Below, in pieces: positions 53,236-62,509 of a DNA stretch of 64,000 nucleotides. The stretch comes from Trinickia acidisoli (GTDB lineage: Bacteria > Pseudomonadota > Gammaproteobacteria > Burkholderiales > Burkholderiaceae): the NCBI RefSeq assembly GCF_017315725.1, contig NZ_JAFLRG010000001.1:3844001-3908000 (forward strand). The letters run 5' to 3'. A program made the position numbers and the translations under genes. The notes under the pieces were generated by a model. That model was not told the DNA's origin. It saw only the letters and a list, made by a program, of their open reading frames with translations, and made no database searches. Positions within the stretch are counted from its first letter, which is position 1. Each line of letters starts with the position of its first letter.

Positions 53236-54129
53236 TCAATCGAGACTTCCGGTCACGTCGTCGAAGAGCTCGTCGACGGAAAGCCGGCGCGGAATGATTT
53301 TCTGATCGAGCGCCCAGTCGATCGCCAATTGGATTCCCTTGCGATTCGCCTCCATCCCGATCGGCGGAAACACCGCGGGCACACCCTCGGCCTGCGCACG
53401 GCTTTCGACGATCATTCGATAGAGTTCGCGAACGACGTCGGGACGCGTCTTCGAAATGCTTTCGTGCACGACGAACATATGGTTGATCGGCACGACGCCT
53501 TCGCGCGCGAACCACGCTTTCGCCGCGTTCTGCGCATCGGGCACGAGCGTGCGCACGCGCGGATCCTTGGGCATGTCTTCACCAAGCAATGCCGCGGCCA
53601 GTTCGCCGTCGAGCATCATCTGCGGAATCGACGAGCCCTTGGGCAAGCGCTCGCAGTTCTGCGGGTCGTTGTACTCGGCCAGATGTCCGTCGCCGAGCGT
53701 CATCCACGTGACCTTGTCCAGATCGACGCCGTATTCGTGACGCAAGATGCCGCGTATCCAGAGTGCGGTCGTCTGCGTATAAGTGCGCACGCCAACTTTC
53801 TTACCCTCGATGTCCTTCGGATCGAGATGACCGAAGTCGATGTTGAAGCCCGCGCAGTGATGCTGGAATCGCCCCGAGATCGGTGTCGGCAGCAACACGT
53901 ACGGCTTGCCGTATGCCTTGGCCTGCAAGAACGTGACGATCGCGAGTTCGCCCGCGTCGAACTGGTTCTCGCGCACCATCGCCTTGAAGCCGTTGTGCGC
54001 CGGCGTCGGCCCGCAGAAGTCGAGCGTGACGAGGTCCGAGCTCACCCGTCCGTCCCGCATTGCTTTCGTCACCGCGTATTCAGACAGATTGGTGCGCAGC
54101 GTCGGCACCCCGGTCAGCGTCGTTGTCAT
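53236..54129 (-). CDS. 4,5-dihydroxyphthalate decarboxylase-like protein (first of two)
   Basis: A 297-residue protein with the periplasmic-binding-protein type II fold shared by Pht5 (4,5-dihydroxyphthalate decarboxylase) and ABC substrate-binding proteins. Family features: the FDAGELAIVTFLQAKAYGKP segment, then LDPKDIEGKKVGVRTYTQTT and ALWIRGILRHEYGVDLDKV, which closely follow Pht5. No signal peptide is present, which favours a cytoplasmic enzyme over a transport protein. The ATG at 54129 is preceded by AAGGA at good spacing; ATG 54138 is too close to the site. A second paralogue is at 61015. Confidence 0.78.
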   Translation of the reverse strand: MTTTLTGVPTLRTNLSEYAVTKAMRDGRVSSDLVTLDFCGPTPAHNGFKAMVRENQFDAGELAIVTFLQAKAYGKPYVLLPTPISGRFQHHCAGFNIDFGHLDPKDIEGKKVGVRTYTQTTALWIRGILRHEYGVDLDKVTWMTLGDGHLAEYNDPQNCERLPKGSSIPQMMLDGELAAALLGEDMPKDPRVRTLVPDAQNAAKAWFAREGVVPINHMFVVHESISKTRPDVVRELYRMIVESRAQAEGVPAVFPPIGMEANRKGIQLAIDWALDQKIIPRRLSVDELFDDVTGSLD

Positions 54130-54165
54130 GGATGTCATTCCTTGGCTTGAATCTCGTGAATCGAA

Positions 54166-55716
54166 TTACAAACGGACTTCGATCAAACGCGGGCCGCGCT
54201 CGCGCGTCGAATCGACCATGGCTTTGTAGAACGCCTCGGCCGTATCGACAGCCACGGCTTCCACGCCCATGCTTTTCGCCATCGAAAGCCAATCGATGCG
54301 CGGGCGATCGATGTCGATCATCGACAGCGCGCGTTCGCCGGGCGTGCCCGCGCCCATGTTGGCGTACTCAGCCTTGAGAATTGCGTAGCTGTTGTTGGCG
54401 AAGATGATCGTCGTGACGTTCAAGCTCTCGCGCGCCTGAGTCCATAACGACTGGATCGTGTACATCGCGCTGCCGTCGCCGACCATGCAGAACACGCGCC
54501 GATCCGGGCACGCGAGCGCCGCGCCCGTCGCCACGGGCGTCGCATAGCCGATCGAGCCGCCCATGTTGTTGATGAGGTCGTGCGGCGCGGCGCCCATGGT
54601 CACGCCCATGGACTCGCGGCCCGTCGTCAGCGATTCGTCCACGAGAATGCAGTGCTCGGGCAGGGCCGCGGCCAACGCCTGCGCAATGCTCGTCGGGTTG
54701 AGCGCGCCGCTCGGCGCCGGCGTTTCGATGCGCGGCTGCACGAGCGCTGCGGTGCCGGCCGCGCCCAGTGCCTGCAGCAGCATGTCGAACGCGAGTTCGC
54801 TGTCCTCGTCGGCCTCGACGAGCGCATGCACCAGCGTACCCTCGGGCTTGAGCAAACTCGGTTTGTCCGGGTAGGCGAAGAAGGCCACGGGCTCCTTCGT
54901 CTCGACCGTGACGATGTGCTTGAAATCCTCGAGGAAAGCCGTAGCTTGCGCCACCGCGTAGGGAATGCGTTCGATCGGTACGCGCCCGGCGCCACGCTCG
55001 ATGCGCGCGGTGAAGAACTGCGAGCCGAGCCGCGCGCCCGTGGCGGCGGCCACACGGCCCGCCTTTTCGAGTGCAGCGCCGCGCGTGGCTCGGTTGGCCA
55101 GAACGATCAGCGTCGGCTCGCCCGAGCGCAGCACCTGCGCGATGTGCTCGATGCGCGCAGCGCTCGGCGTCTTGCGCTTGACCGCAACGGGCGGCGGCAA
55201 CAATCGGCTCTCGCCAGCCTGCTGCCAGGAGGTGTCGCCCGGCAAGATCAAGGTGGCGATCTGCCCCGGATGCTCGCTGGCCTTGGCCACGGCTTGCGCG
55301 GTGTCCCAGGCGATCGTGTTCGATGACTCGGCGCGGCGCACCCAGTGGCTGAGCGGCCGCGCGAGCCCCTCGATGTCCGAGGTCAGCGGCGGATCGTACT
55401 TGAGGTGCGACACCGAATGCTCGCCGACGACATTGACCATTCCCGACGACGCACGCTTGGCGTTGTGAATGTTGGCGAGCCCGTTGGCCAAGCCCGGCCC
55501 GAGGTGCAGCAGCGTCGAGGCCGGCGTCTCTTTCATCCGGTACCAGCCGTCGGCCGCACCCGTCGCCACACCTTCGAACAGGCACAGCACGCTGCGCATC
55601 TTCGCGTTGTCGCCCAGCGCCGCGAGAAAATGCATCTCCGACGTGCCGGGATTCGCGAAGCAAATGTCCACGCCCTGATCGACGAGGGTCGCGACGAGAC
55701 TTTCGGCGCCGTTCAT
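54166..55716 (-). CDS. Thiamine-diphosphate-dependent decarboxylase/synthase (IlvB-like)
   Basis: A 516-residue ThDP enzyme. Catalytic Glu48 lies in LFEGVATGAADGWYRM; the ThDP motif begins MVGDGSAMYTIQSLW and ends at IFANNSY. It resembles acetolactate synthase large-subunit homologues and benzoylformate decarboxylase, and lacks a neighbouring regulatory subunit, so a decarboxylase or carboligase acting on a 2-oxo acid is more likely than branched-chain biosynthesis. Its ATG overlaps the aldolase stop by one base (TGATG), giving translational coupling. Confidence 0.85.
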   Translation of the reverse strand: MNGAESLVATLVDQGVDICFANPGTSEMHFLAALGDNAKMRSVLCLFEGVATGAADGWYRMKETPASTLLHLGPGLANGLANIHNAKRASSGMVNVVGEHSVSHLKYDPPLTSDIEGLARPLSHWVRRAESSNTIAWDTAQAVAKASEHPGQIATLILPGDTSWQQAGESRLLPPPVAVKRKTPSAARIEHIAQVLRSGEPTLIVLANRATRGAALEKAGRVAAATGARLGSQFFTARIERGAGRVPIERIPYAVAQATAFLEDFKHIVTVETKEPVAFFAYPDKPSLLKPEGTLVHALVEADEDSELAFDMLLQALGAAGTAALVQPRIETPAPSGALNPTSIAQALAAALPEHCILVDESLTTGRESMGVTMGAAPHDLINNMGGSIGYATPVATGAALACPDRRVFCMVGDGSAMYTIQSLWTQARESLNVTTIIFANNSYAILKAEYANMGAGTPGERALSMIDIDRPRIDWLSMAKSMGVEAVAVDTAEAFYKAMVDSTRERGPRLIEVRL

Positions 55717-56573
55717 CAGTACCCCGCCATGTCGCGGGCGAGACCGACCACGCCGTAGGTGCGCTGCGGCGCCGACAACATCAAGCGGTAGCCCCCTTCG
55801 GTCAAACGGCGATGGTTCTTGGCCGTGACGTGCGGATTGCCGACGACGACGTTGTGCTTGCGGCAGGTCTCCACGATGCGACGCATCGCGTCGACGACTT
55901 CCGGGTGCTCGTATTGGCGCGCGAAGCCCAGCTCCTGGCTCAGATCGCCCTCGCCGATCAGGATGAAACCGATGCCTGGCACGTTGGCGAGGATGTCGTC
56001 CAGATTCTCGATGGCCTGCGTGCTCTCGCACATGAGGCCGACGAGAATTTCGCCTTGCGGCACCAGCGGCCAGACGTCGGCCTTCGCGTAGTACTCGGCC
56101 ATGCTCAAGCCCCAGTAGCGCGCGGCGTTCGCCGGGCCGTCGCCGCGCACGCCTTTCGGCTCGTACAGCGGAGCGTTCTTCGGGCGAGCGTAACGACAGG
56201 ACGCAACGGCGTTGTAAGCCTGTTCGACAGTCGCCACGTGCGGCCAAATCACGCCATAGGCGCCGCGATCGAGCACCTGCTTGGCAAAACTCTGATTCAT
56301 TTCGACGCCGTTGGCCGGAATGCGTGCGAGCGGCGTCACTTTGGGCGCGACCGACCCGGACTCGGCGATCTGCTTGCGGCTCAGCATGTACTGCAGCGCA
56401 TCGCCGAGCGCGCTCACGTCGTAGGGGTTGTGCTCCATCTCGAAGACGATGCCGTCATAGGGCGAATCGCTCATCTCGATGGCAGTCTGCTTGTCGAGCT
56501 TGGAGAAGGCCGCGTGCGCGACCTTCCCCGATTCGAAAGCGCGGATGATGCTGTTCAGGCGGGTATCGCTCAT
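55716..56573 (-). CDS. HpcH/HpaI-family aldolase
   Basis: A 285-residue class II pyruvate-type aldolase of the HpcH/HpaI (citrate lyase beta-like) TIM-barrel family. The PYDGIVFEMEHNP, DRGAYGVIWPHVATVEQA and LVGLMCESTQAIENLDDIL, GFILIGEGDLSQELG segments carry the metal-binding Glu/Asp. It may cleave 4-carboxy-4-hydroxy-2-oxoadipate to pyruvate and oxaloacetate, the last step of the 4,5-cleavage route, in place of LigK/ProA. ATG 56573 follows GAGAGAG. It is translationally coupled to the ThDP enzyme. Confidence 0.88.
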   Translation of the reverse strand: MSDTRLNSIIRAFESGKVAHAAFSKLDKQTAIEMSDSPYDGIVFEMEHNPYDVSALGDALQYMLSRKQIAESGSVAPKVTPLARIPANGVEMNQSFAKQVLDRGAYGVIWPHVATVEQAYNAVASCRYARPKNAPLYEPKGVRGDGPANAARYWGLSMAEYYAKADVWPLVPQGEILVGLMCESTQAIENLDDILANVPGIGFILIGEGDLSQELGFARQYEHPEVVDAMRRIVETCRKHNVVVGNPHVTAKNHRRLTEGGYRLMLSAPQRTYGVVGLARDMAGY

Positions 56574-56612
56574 GCGATGTCTCTCTCGTTGGTTGCGCCG
56601 GCGCGGCTCGAT

Positions 56613-57599
56613 TCAGTCGGCCGCTTTCCAATACATGAAGCCCATGCCTTCGCCGGTACCCGCGGGCGTGCGCCAGCATGGGACGTAATCGACGAGCGTC
56701 ATCTCAGCGCCCGTGTCCTGAACGGCCTTCATCACGCTGACGTAGAGCTTGATCTCGGACGTGCCCGACTGATACGAACGCTCGTCCACGGCGGCGAGCG
56801 AGTCGTAGTCGTAGCTGGCCAGCATCTTCATGATGCTGCGGTCGAACTCTTCGTCATTGACGAAGTGGGACAACCCGCCCGAAGCGAAGATGCCGACCCG
56901 CACGTCTTCGGGCCAGGCGGCAATCGCATCGCGCAACACGCGGCCGAATTCGATGCAACGCGACATCGACGGCTGCGTCGGCGGATAGAAGCAGTTCATG
57001 ATCACGGGCACGTGCGGCGGCGGATTGTCGTCCATGATCTGGTGATAGACGAAGCTATAGGCATGCGGCACGACCGGATACTCGGGCAGCGGCTTCATCC
57101 ACACGTTGTCGGGCCAAGCGAAGAGATCCGACAGATCGAAGTCTTCGCGCTGGAAGTACTGGATCAAGTAGTTGGCGAGCTGCGGATGGCAGCGATGGGT
57201 CACGTGACGATCGGGCGCATAGACGGGGCGCTGCGGCGGCCCGTTGTGCACTTCCTCGCCCGTGTAGATCGCGATCGACGGAGAGAGATCTGTGAAGATC
57301 TCTTTTTGATCTTTGCCGAGAATGATTGCCACGTCGACGCGCGCCTCGCGATAAGCGACCGCCATCTTGTCGAGCGCGGCGCGGCAGCGTGCCGCGCGCG
57401 CGGTGCGCTCCTCGAGCGTCAGGTACTTCTCGAACGCCGCGCCCCGATGGGCTTCGAGCTCGGGATAGGTCCAGGTCCGGTTGCGATACCACAGTTCCGA
57501 ATTATTGCGGTCCCGCTCGCCGTTCTTGAGCCAGTCCTCCGGGGCTTGTCCGAGCATGCCGCTGTGGGGCACCGCCATCCCGAATACGATCTTCGCCAT
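56613..57599 (-). CDS. LigB-type extradiol ring-cleavage dioxygenase (class III)
   Basis: A 328-residue non-haem iron dioxygenase related to the catalytic beta subunit of protocatechuate 4,5-dioxygenase. His12 in AVPHSGM, His51 and Glu250/251 (SGGLSHFVNDEEFD) look like the iron ligands; His179 in VPHAYSFVYHQ is the likely catalytic acid/base. No LigA-type alpha subunit gene is nearby and no LigA domain is fused, so the enzyme may be a homodimer; gallate dioxygenases are longer (about 420 residues). Substrate is therefore open: protocatechuate, gallate or a related carboxylated catechol. Confidence 0.85.
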   Translation of the reverse strand: MAKIVFGMAVPHSGMLGQAPEDWLKNGERDRNNSELWYRNRTWTYPELEAHRGAAFEKYLTLEERTARAARCRAALDKMAVAYREARVDVAIILGKDQKEIFTDLSPSIAIYTGEEVHNGPPQRPVYAPDRHVTHRCHPQLANYLIQYFQREDFDLSDLFAWPDNVWMKPLPEYPVVPHAYSFVYHQIMDDNPPPHVPVIMNCFYPPTQPSMSRCIEFGRVLRDAIAAWPEDVRVGIFASGGLSHFVNDEEFDRSIMKMLASYDYDSLAAVDERSYQSGTSEIKLYVSVMKAVQDTGAEMTLVDYVPCWRTPAGTGEGMGFMYWKAAD

Positions 57600-57687
57600 G
57601 TATGAGTCTTCCAGTCACTATCTCGTCGGAATTCGAATCGTTCGCCCGCGCATGCCGTCATGCGTCCGGTCGGGCGCGATACAACGT

Positions 57688-59010
57688 CTACTTGTTGGCC
57701 GCGACGCTCGCGGCATGGGACTCATCGAGTTCGCCCACCTTCGGGGCCCACTCGGGTCGATAGAGGATCGCGGTTGCCGCCGCGCCGATCACAAGGAACA
57801 GAAAGATCATGTTCATCGGCAGGTCATAGCTCTTGCCGACGTGGAGCAGCCAGCCCGATAGGCTTGCCGCGACGCCGCCCGCCAGGCTCGTGGCGACTTG
57901 CTGCACGCCGGTGACGAGACCGATCGCTTGTTTGGGGATCAACGTCAGGCGCGACAGGGCGAGGTTGTTCGCCGTCGTCAAACCGAGCAGCGATAGCGAC
58001 GTGACGTTCCAGAACAGCGCGACTTCGAGCGAATGCGCATACGCGCCGAGCAATACGGTGCAGCCGCCGACGAAGCCCGCGATGATGAACGCTTTGCGCA
58101 CGGCGATCGCGTTGTGTCCTCGAGCGATGATGCGGTCCGCCGCCCATCCGGCGACGGCCGCGACGATCGCGATACCCGCAAAGCTGAAGAACGTGTAGAT
58201 CCCCGACTTGGCGATCGACAGTCCATGCTGCTCGACGAGATACGCGGGCATCCACGTCATGCAGAAAAACGTGAAATAGCCGTAGCAGAAGTTGGTAATC
58301 AAGCCGCCCCACACCACCGGGCTCGCGAGGATGCTGGTCAGGCCCACGGAGCGCGCGCGGCGATCGGCTGTTTTCAGTTCGGTGGCCGACGGCAAATCGT
58401 TGCGCACCATCAGCAGCCAAGGCACGAGCCAAAGCAGCCCGACGAGGCCGGTCGCGACGAACATCGCCTTCCATGAGTAATTGACGATGAACCACGCGAC
58501 GAGCGGCGCGCCGAGCGCGGGGCCGAACTTGTTGCCCATCGCCAGCAGGCCGACGGCCAGGCCGTTGTTGCTTTCGTCGAAGTTGTTGCGAATCCAGCGA
58601 TAGCTAGCGGGAATGACGATCGCTTCACAAACGCCGATGATGAGGCGCATCAGGACGAGCGCTTCGACGGTCGTTACCGTACCCATCAACGCCGTCGCCA
58701 AACACCAGAACCCGAAACAGATGGCGTACGGCCACTTCACGCCATAGCGGTCGGCCACCCATCCCATCGGGATCTGGAACGCACCGTACGACCAGAAGAA
58801 CGCGGCATTGATCCAGCCGCGCTGGATGTTCGTCAGCCCGAAACGCTGAATGAAGTTGGCGTCCGCCAACACGGTGGAAATGCTGGTGCGATCGACGAAA
58901 GACGTGAGCACGCCGATCGCAAGAAGGGCCAGAATCACCCATCGGCCCGCATTGCCAAGTCCTGCTGATTTGCTCGTCTCCATCTTCCTGTCTGCTTGGT
59001 GCGACTTCAT
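57688..59010 (-). CDS. MFS aromatic-acid/phthalate-type permease
   Basis: A 440-residue transporter with 12 predicted helices, of the anion:cation symporter (ACS) group that includes phthalate, glucarate and hexuronate permeases. Motifs: SFVDRTSISTVLADANFI early, GWVADRYGVKWPYA in loop 2-3 and RLIIGVCEAIVIPASYRWI. It should import the substrate of the surrounding pathway with protons. Start ATG 59010 (GTAGG upstream) is preferred; ATG 58983 is possible. It lies between the LigI-like and LigB-like genes. Confidence 0.88.
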   Translation of the reverse strand: MKSHQADRKMETSKSAGLGNAGRWVILALLAIGVLTSFVDRTSISTVLADANFIQRFGLTNIQRGWINAAFFWSYGAFQIPMGWVADRYGVKWPYAICFGFWCLATALMGTVTTVEALVLMRLIIGVCEAIVIPASYRWIRNNFDESNNGLAVGLLAMGNKFGPALGAPLVAWFIVNYSWKAMFVATGLVGLLWLVPWLLMVRNDLPSATELKTADRRARSVGLTSILASPVVWGGLITNFCYGYFTFFCMTWMPAYLVEQHGLSIAKSGIYTFFSFAGIAIVAAVAGWAADRIIARGHNAIAVRKAFIIAGFVGGCTVLLGAYAHSLEVALFWNVTSLSLLGLTTANNLALSRLTLIPKQAIGLVTGVQQVATSLAGGVAASLSGWLLHVGKSYDLPMNMIFLFLVIGAAATAILYRPEWAPKVGELDESHAASVAANK

Positions 59011-59077
59011 TCAACCTACGAAGCACTCGAATGGAACATTCCCCGTCGAGTGCGTGTGCGCTAACGCGCGCGGAGCG

Positions 59078-59929
59078 TCAAGCGAGCGCCGGATACAACC
59101 GCAATGCCGTCTTGCCGAAAATCCATGCACGGTCTTCCTCGCTCAAGCTTCGCAACCCCGCCTGGGCCGTCGCGAAAATCTCGGCGAGCGTCCCAGGTGA
59201 AGTCGGGAAGTTCGAGCCCCAGGCCATCCGCTGCGCGCCGAACGCTTCCACCACACGCGGGAAGAATGTTTCAGCGCTCGCCTTCTCCTTCTTCACATCA
59301 CCGAAAATGCGCGGCGTGAGCTTGAGATAGACGTTCTCGAGCGGCGCGAGATCGAACAGGCTTTGCGCTTTCGCGTACGGCGCGCCGTCGGCAACCTCAG
59401 GACGTCCGAGGTGATCGAGAATGATCGGCACCGTCGGAAACCGTCGCGCGAGTGCGGTCACTTGCGGCAGACCGATCGGCCCCGTCTGGATGCACATCGG
59501 CAGGCCGAGTTCCGCACACAGCTCCCAAGCGGGAAACGCGCGCGGATCGTCGAGCTCGCTCGGGTCGAACTCTTTCGTACTGCCGCCGGTGAAGAGCCGC
59601 AGGCCGGCGAGGCCACGTTCGACCCAACCGCGAATGCGCGCCGGCGCGTCGGGCTGCAGCACGTCGACCGAACCGACGGCCGCCAGCCGATCCGAATACT
59701 TCGCACAACCGTCGACGACGTAGCTGTTGTCGAACCCATAGGTCGTCGACGAATGCACGACCGCCGCCTTGGCGACGCCGGCCGCGTCCATCGACGCGAT
59801 CAGCGTTTCGACCGTCGTCGGACGCTCCTTCGACCACTCCGAGCGTGTGCCGAACAAAGGTGCCGGCGGATAGCGGCCCTCATCGTCCGAAATGATGTGA
59901 GGATGAATATCAACGATTGAAGACGACAT
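59078..59929 (-). CDS. LigI-like amidohydrolase (2-pyrone-4,6-dicarboxylate hydrolase family)
   Basis: A 283-residue TIM-barrel metal-dependent hydrolase. VDIHPHI near the start gives the HxH metal pair, and IQTGPIGLPQ, ILDHLGRPEVADG and MAWGSNFPTSPG follow the LigI pattern (catalytic Asp replaced within WGSN/TDWP-like end). LigI opens the lactone of 2-pyrone-4,6-dicarboxylate to 4-oxalomesaconate; here it would feed the LigJ enzyme encoded just upstream. The final motif WGSNFPTS lacks the usual TDWPH Asp, so substrate or mechanism may differ. ATG 59929 has GAGG at six bases. Confidence 0.8.
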   Translation of the reverse strand: MSSSIVDIHPHIISDDEGRYPPAPLFGTRSEWSKERPTTVETLIASMDAAGVAKAAVVHSSTTYGFDNSYVVDGCAKYSDRLAAVGSVDVLQPDAPARIRGWVERGLAGLRLFTGGSTKEFDPSELDDPRAFPAWELCAELGLPMCIQTGPIGLPQVTALARRFPTVPIILDHLGRPEVADGAPYAKAQSLFDLAPLENVYLKLTPRIFGDVKKEKASAETFFPRVVEAFGAQRMAWGSNFPTSPGTLAEIFATAQAGLRSLSEEDRAWIFGKTALRLYPALA

Positions 59930-59972
59930 GAATGCCTCTGTCCTTGTCAATTGCGCGGGGCGTACCCGGATC

Positions 59973-60998
59973 TCATTGGCCGCGCGCTTTCAGGCGCGCA
60001 TCGAGACGCGGATACACGCGCCGGGCGTTGCCCTCGAAGATCTTGAAGCGATCTTCGTCCGTCAGTGCCGGGCAGGCGTCGATGTAGCGCTTCGTGTCGT
60101 CGAAGTACTGTCCCGTCGAGGGGTCCTTGCCGCGCACCGCGCCGATCATTTCCGAACCGAACAACACGTTGTCCGCGGGGATGACCTTGGTCAGCAATTC
60201 CACGCCGGGCTGGTGATAGACGCAGGAATCGAAGAAGACGTTATCGAGCAAGCCTTCGAGGGGCCGCTCGCGCATCTCGAGCGACATGCCGCGATAGCGT
60301 CCCCAGTGATACGGCACCGCGCCGCCGCCGTGGGGAATCACGAGGCGCAGCGTCGGGAAGTCCTTGAACACGTCCGATTGCAGCAGTTGCATGAACACCG
60401 ACGTATCGGCATTCAGATAATGGGCACCCGTCCCGTGAAAGCACGGATTGCACGATGCGGCCACGTGAATCATCGCCGGCACGTCGAGATCGACCAATGC
60501 TTCATAGAGCGGATACCACTCGCGATCGGTCATCGGCTTGCCGCTCCAGTAGCCGCCCGTCGGATCGGGATTCAAATTGCAGCCGACGAAACCCATTTGT
60601 TCGACGCAGCGACGCAACTCGGCGATGCTGTTCGCGGGCGCGGCGCCCGGCGATTGCGGCAGTTGGCAAACCGGCGCGAAGTTGTCGGGATAAAGCTCTG
60701 TCACGCGATAGACGAGGTCGTTCGACACCTCGGCCCATTCCAGACTCGTCCGCTCGTTGCCCAGGTGATGGCTCATCAACCCCGCGATCGGAGAAAACAG
60801 CGTGAGGTCGCTGCCGCGTTCGCGCTGCAGCTTCAACTGACCGTTGCCGATCGCTTCTCGAATCTGGTCGTCGCTCACGTAGGCGCCATCGCGCGACGGC
60901 GCATTGGCCGGATCGTTCGCGAACTCGACCTGCTTCGCGCGCCAAGCGCGGAACGACGCGGGAACGGTCGTGAAGTGGCCATGACAATCGATGATCAT
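59973..60998 (-). CDS. ligJ: 4-oxalomesaconate hydratase (LigJ type)
   Basis: A 341-residue amidohydrolase-superfamily hydratase. It matches what I remember of Sphingobium LigJ over its whole length: MIIDCHGHFTT (His6/His8 metal site), ERGSDLTLFSPIAGLMSHH, LPQSPGAAP, LNPDPTGGYW, IPHGGGAVPYHWGR and VYPRLDARLKARG. LigJ hydrates 4-oxalomesaconate to 4-carboxy-4-hydroxy-2-oxoadipate, so the surrounding genes belong to a 4,5-cleavage pathway of protocatechuate, gallate or syringate-like compounds. ATG 60998 has GGAG upstream. It follows the second decarboxylase-like gene by 16 bases. Confidence 0.9.
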   Translation of the reverse strand: MIIDCHGHFTTVPASFRAWRAKQVEFANDPANAPSRDGAYVSDDQIREAIGNGQLKLQRERGSDLTLFSPIAGLMSHHLGNERTSLEWAEVSNDLVYRVTELYPDNFAPVCQLPQSPGAAPANSIAELRRCVEQMGFVGCNLNPDPTGGYWSGKPMTDREWYPLYEALVDLDVPAMIHVAASCNPCFHGTGAHYLNADTSVFMQLLQSDVFKDFPTLRLVIPHGGGAVPYHWGRYRGMSLEMRERPLEGLLDNVFFDSCVYHQPGVELLTKVIPADNVLFGSEMIGAVRGKDPSTGQYFDDTKRYIDACPALTDEDRFKIFEGNARRVYPRLDARLKARGQ

Positions 60999-61014
60999 GC
61001 TTGCTCCGTTCGGG

Positions 61015-62046
61015 TCAGCGAGCCAGGGGCTCGACGAACAATTCGCCGATCGACATCCGACGTGGCGTAAGCGCCTGCTTGAATGCGGTGGCCTCCAGCG
61101 CTTCGATCGTCTTCAGATTCTCGGCAAGGCCGTACGGCAGCGGGTCGTGTCCGACGATCTTGCGCAGCTCGAGGTACTTCTTGTCGCTCGCGCTTTGCGC
61201 CTCGCCGGCATCCAGACGGGCGAGCCATTCCTTCTTCGCTTGCGCGAACGCATCGAAGATCGATTGGGCGATCCACGGATGCTCGGCGAGAACCGCGTCC
61301 TTGACGACGATCGTGCCGTGCATCGGATAGACGCCGGTGCGCCCGTAGTACTCGGCCTCGAGCTCCGCGGCGTTCGGCAGCAGATCGGGGTAATCGGCTT
61401 CGACTTCCTTCCAGCCGCCCGTCGGCGCACCGGTCCGCCCGATGCCGGCGGCCGCGGCAAAGCCCGCGGACAACTCACCGTCGGCCATCATGTCCGCCAG
61501 CGAGCGGCCTTGCGGCGCGTGGATGACGTTCGCCGGCAGTTTCAGTTGCGTGACGTGTTCCTCGTCGTCGACGACCCAGGTCACCTTGGACGAATCGAGC
61601 CCGAACTCGTCGATGAGCACCTGGCGCGTCCATACGCCCGTCGTGACCGAATAGGCGCGCACGCCCACTTTCTTGCCTTCGAGATCCTTAGGACTCCTAA
61701 TGCCCGCGCCCGGGCGCACGAGCAGGCCGCTGTGATGGAAACGGCGCACCACGAAAATCGGCAGCGCAACGAAGGGGGCACCGTAGGCGCGCGCGATGAT
61801 GTAAGTCGTCGGGGCCAGTTCGCAAACGTCGAATTCGACGTCGCGCACCATCCGGCGGAACGCGCCGATCTGCGGCTTGACGGTGACGAATTCGGCGTCC
61901 ACGCCTTCGATCGGAATCGATCCGTCCCGAATAGCCGATGTGTGCGGATGCTCAGCGATTGCGATCTTGAGCGGGACTTTCTTGGTCAACTTCATCTCCT
62001 TCGAATCATCGTCTGCCGATACGGCGAGCGCATCGGCGGCGGGCAT
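61015..62046 (-). CDS. 4,5-dihydroxyphthalate decarboxylase-like protein (second of two)
   Basis: A 326- to 343-residue relative of Pht5, with the PBP-fold pattern FDVCELAPTTYIIARAYGAP, DLEGKKVGVRAYSVTTGVW and QVLIDEFGLDSSKVTWV. It is the first gene of the catabolic run. Start choice is unclear: ATG 62046 has no ribosome site, and ATG 61995 (MKLTKKVPLK, matching the family start) is directly preceded by AAGGAG with no spacer. No signal peptide is visible. It is distinct from the 53236 copy, so the two may act on different substrates or as a pair. Confidence 0.78.
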   Translation of the reverse strand: MPAADALAVSADDDSKEMKLTKKVPLKIAIAEHPHTSAIRDGSIPIEGVDAEFVTVKPQIGAFRRMVRDVEFDVCELAPTTYIIARAYGAPFVALPIFVVRRFHHSGLLVRPGAGIRSPKDLEGKKVGVRAYSVTTGVWTRQVLIDEFGLDSSKVTWVVDDEEHVTQLKLPANVIHAPQGRSLADMMADGELSAGFAAAAGIGRTGAPTGGWKEVEADYPDLLPNAAELEAEYYGRTGVYPMHGTIVVKDAVLAEHPWIAQSIFDAFAQAKKEWLARLDAGEAQSASDKKYLELRKIVGHDPLPYGLAENLKTIEALEATAFKQALTPRRMSIGELFVEPLAR

Positions 62047-62509
62047 CGCATCGTGTTGACGTAAAGATAGGGGAGTGCGCAGGACGCGTCCCTATACAAA
62101 AACTAGATTCGATGGGACTTTTTGATCGGCCCCGCGCGGCGGCTACAGGCGACTTGGTTGCCTTTCGGTTGCCGTTCGCGTTCTCTTTAAGAGGAAATGC
62201 TGATAAAGCAGCCCCAATTGCTGCATGTCATTTCCCCGACCTGCCAGGTTGGCCGCAACGTCGCAGAAAAGCGAAAGCAAATCGAAAGAAATTTAACCCG
62301 ACATGCTCTCAGGTATGCCGAGGCGACCGCGCTCGGCCATGAATACCGGGTGGCGGCGCATATAGGTGCGGGAAAGCGCGAGACGTCGAGTCGGGCGCTG
62401 CGCAGACGGGCCGAGCCGCGCGTCGTGCGGTGCTCGTGATACCTGTGAGCCCTTAGATGAGGTATCGGCCACGCGTTGACCCATTGCGGGTGGCTGTGGT
62501 TATCCACCG
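62047..62509. other. Gap holding the catabolic-operon promoter
   Basis: 463 bases with no gene I can support, between the catabolic operon (leftward) and the end of the partial tssF. The minus-strand promoter of the operon must lie in the right part of this gap, but no clear -35/-10 is seen; the region is G/C- and A-tract-mixed with CAATTGCTGCATGTCATTT. A LysR/AraC-type operator dyad was not evident. Confidence 0.4.

Noticed and set aside
55812..57605. Plus-strand open frame (597 codons) opposite the aldolase and dioxygenase genes
   Set aside because: Covers two recognised genes in antisense and shows only Arg/His/Ala-rich shadow sequence.
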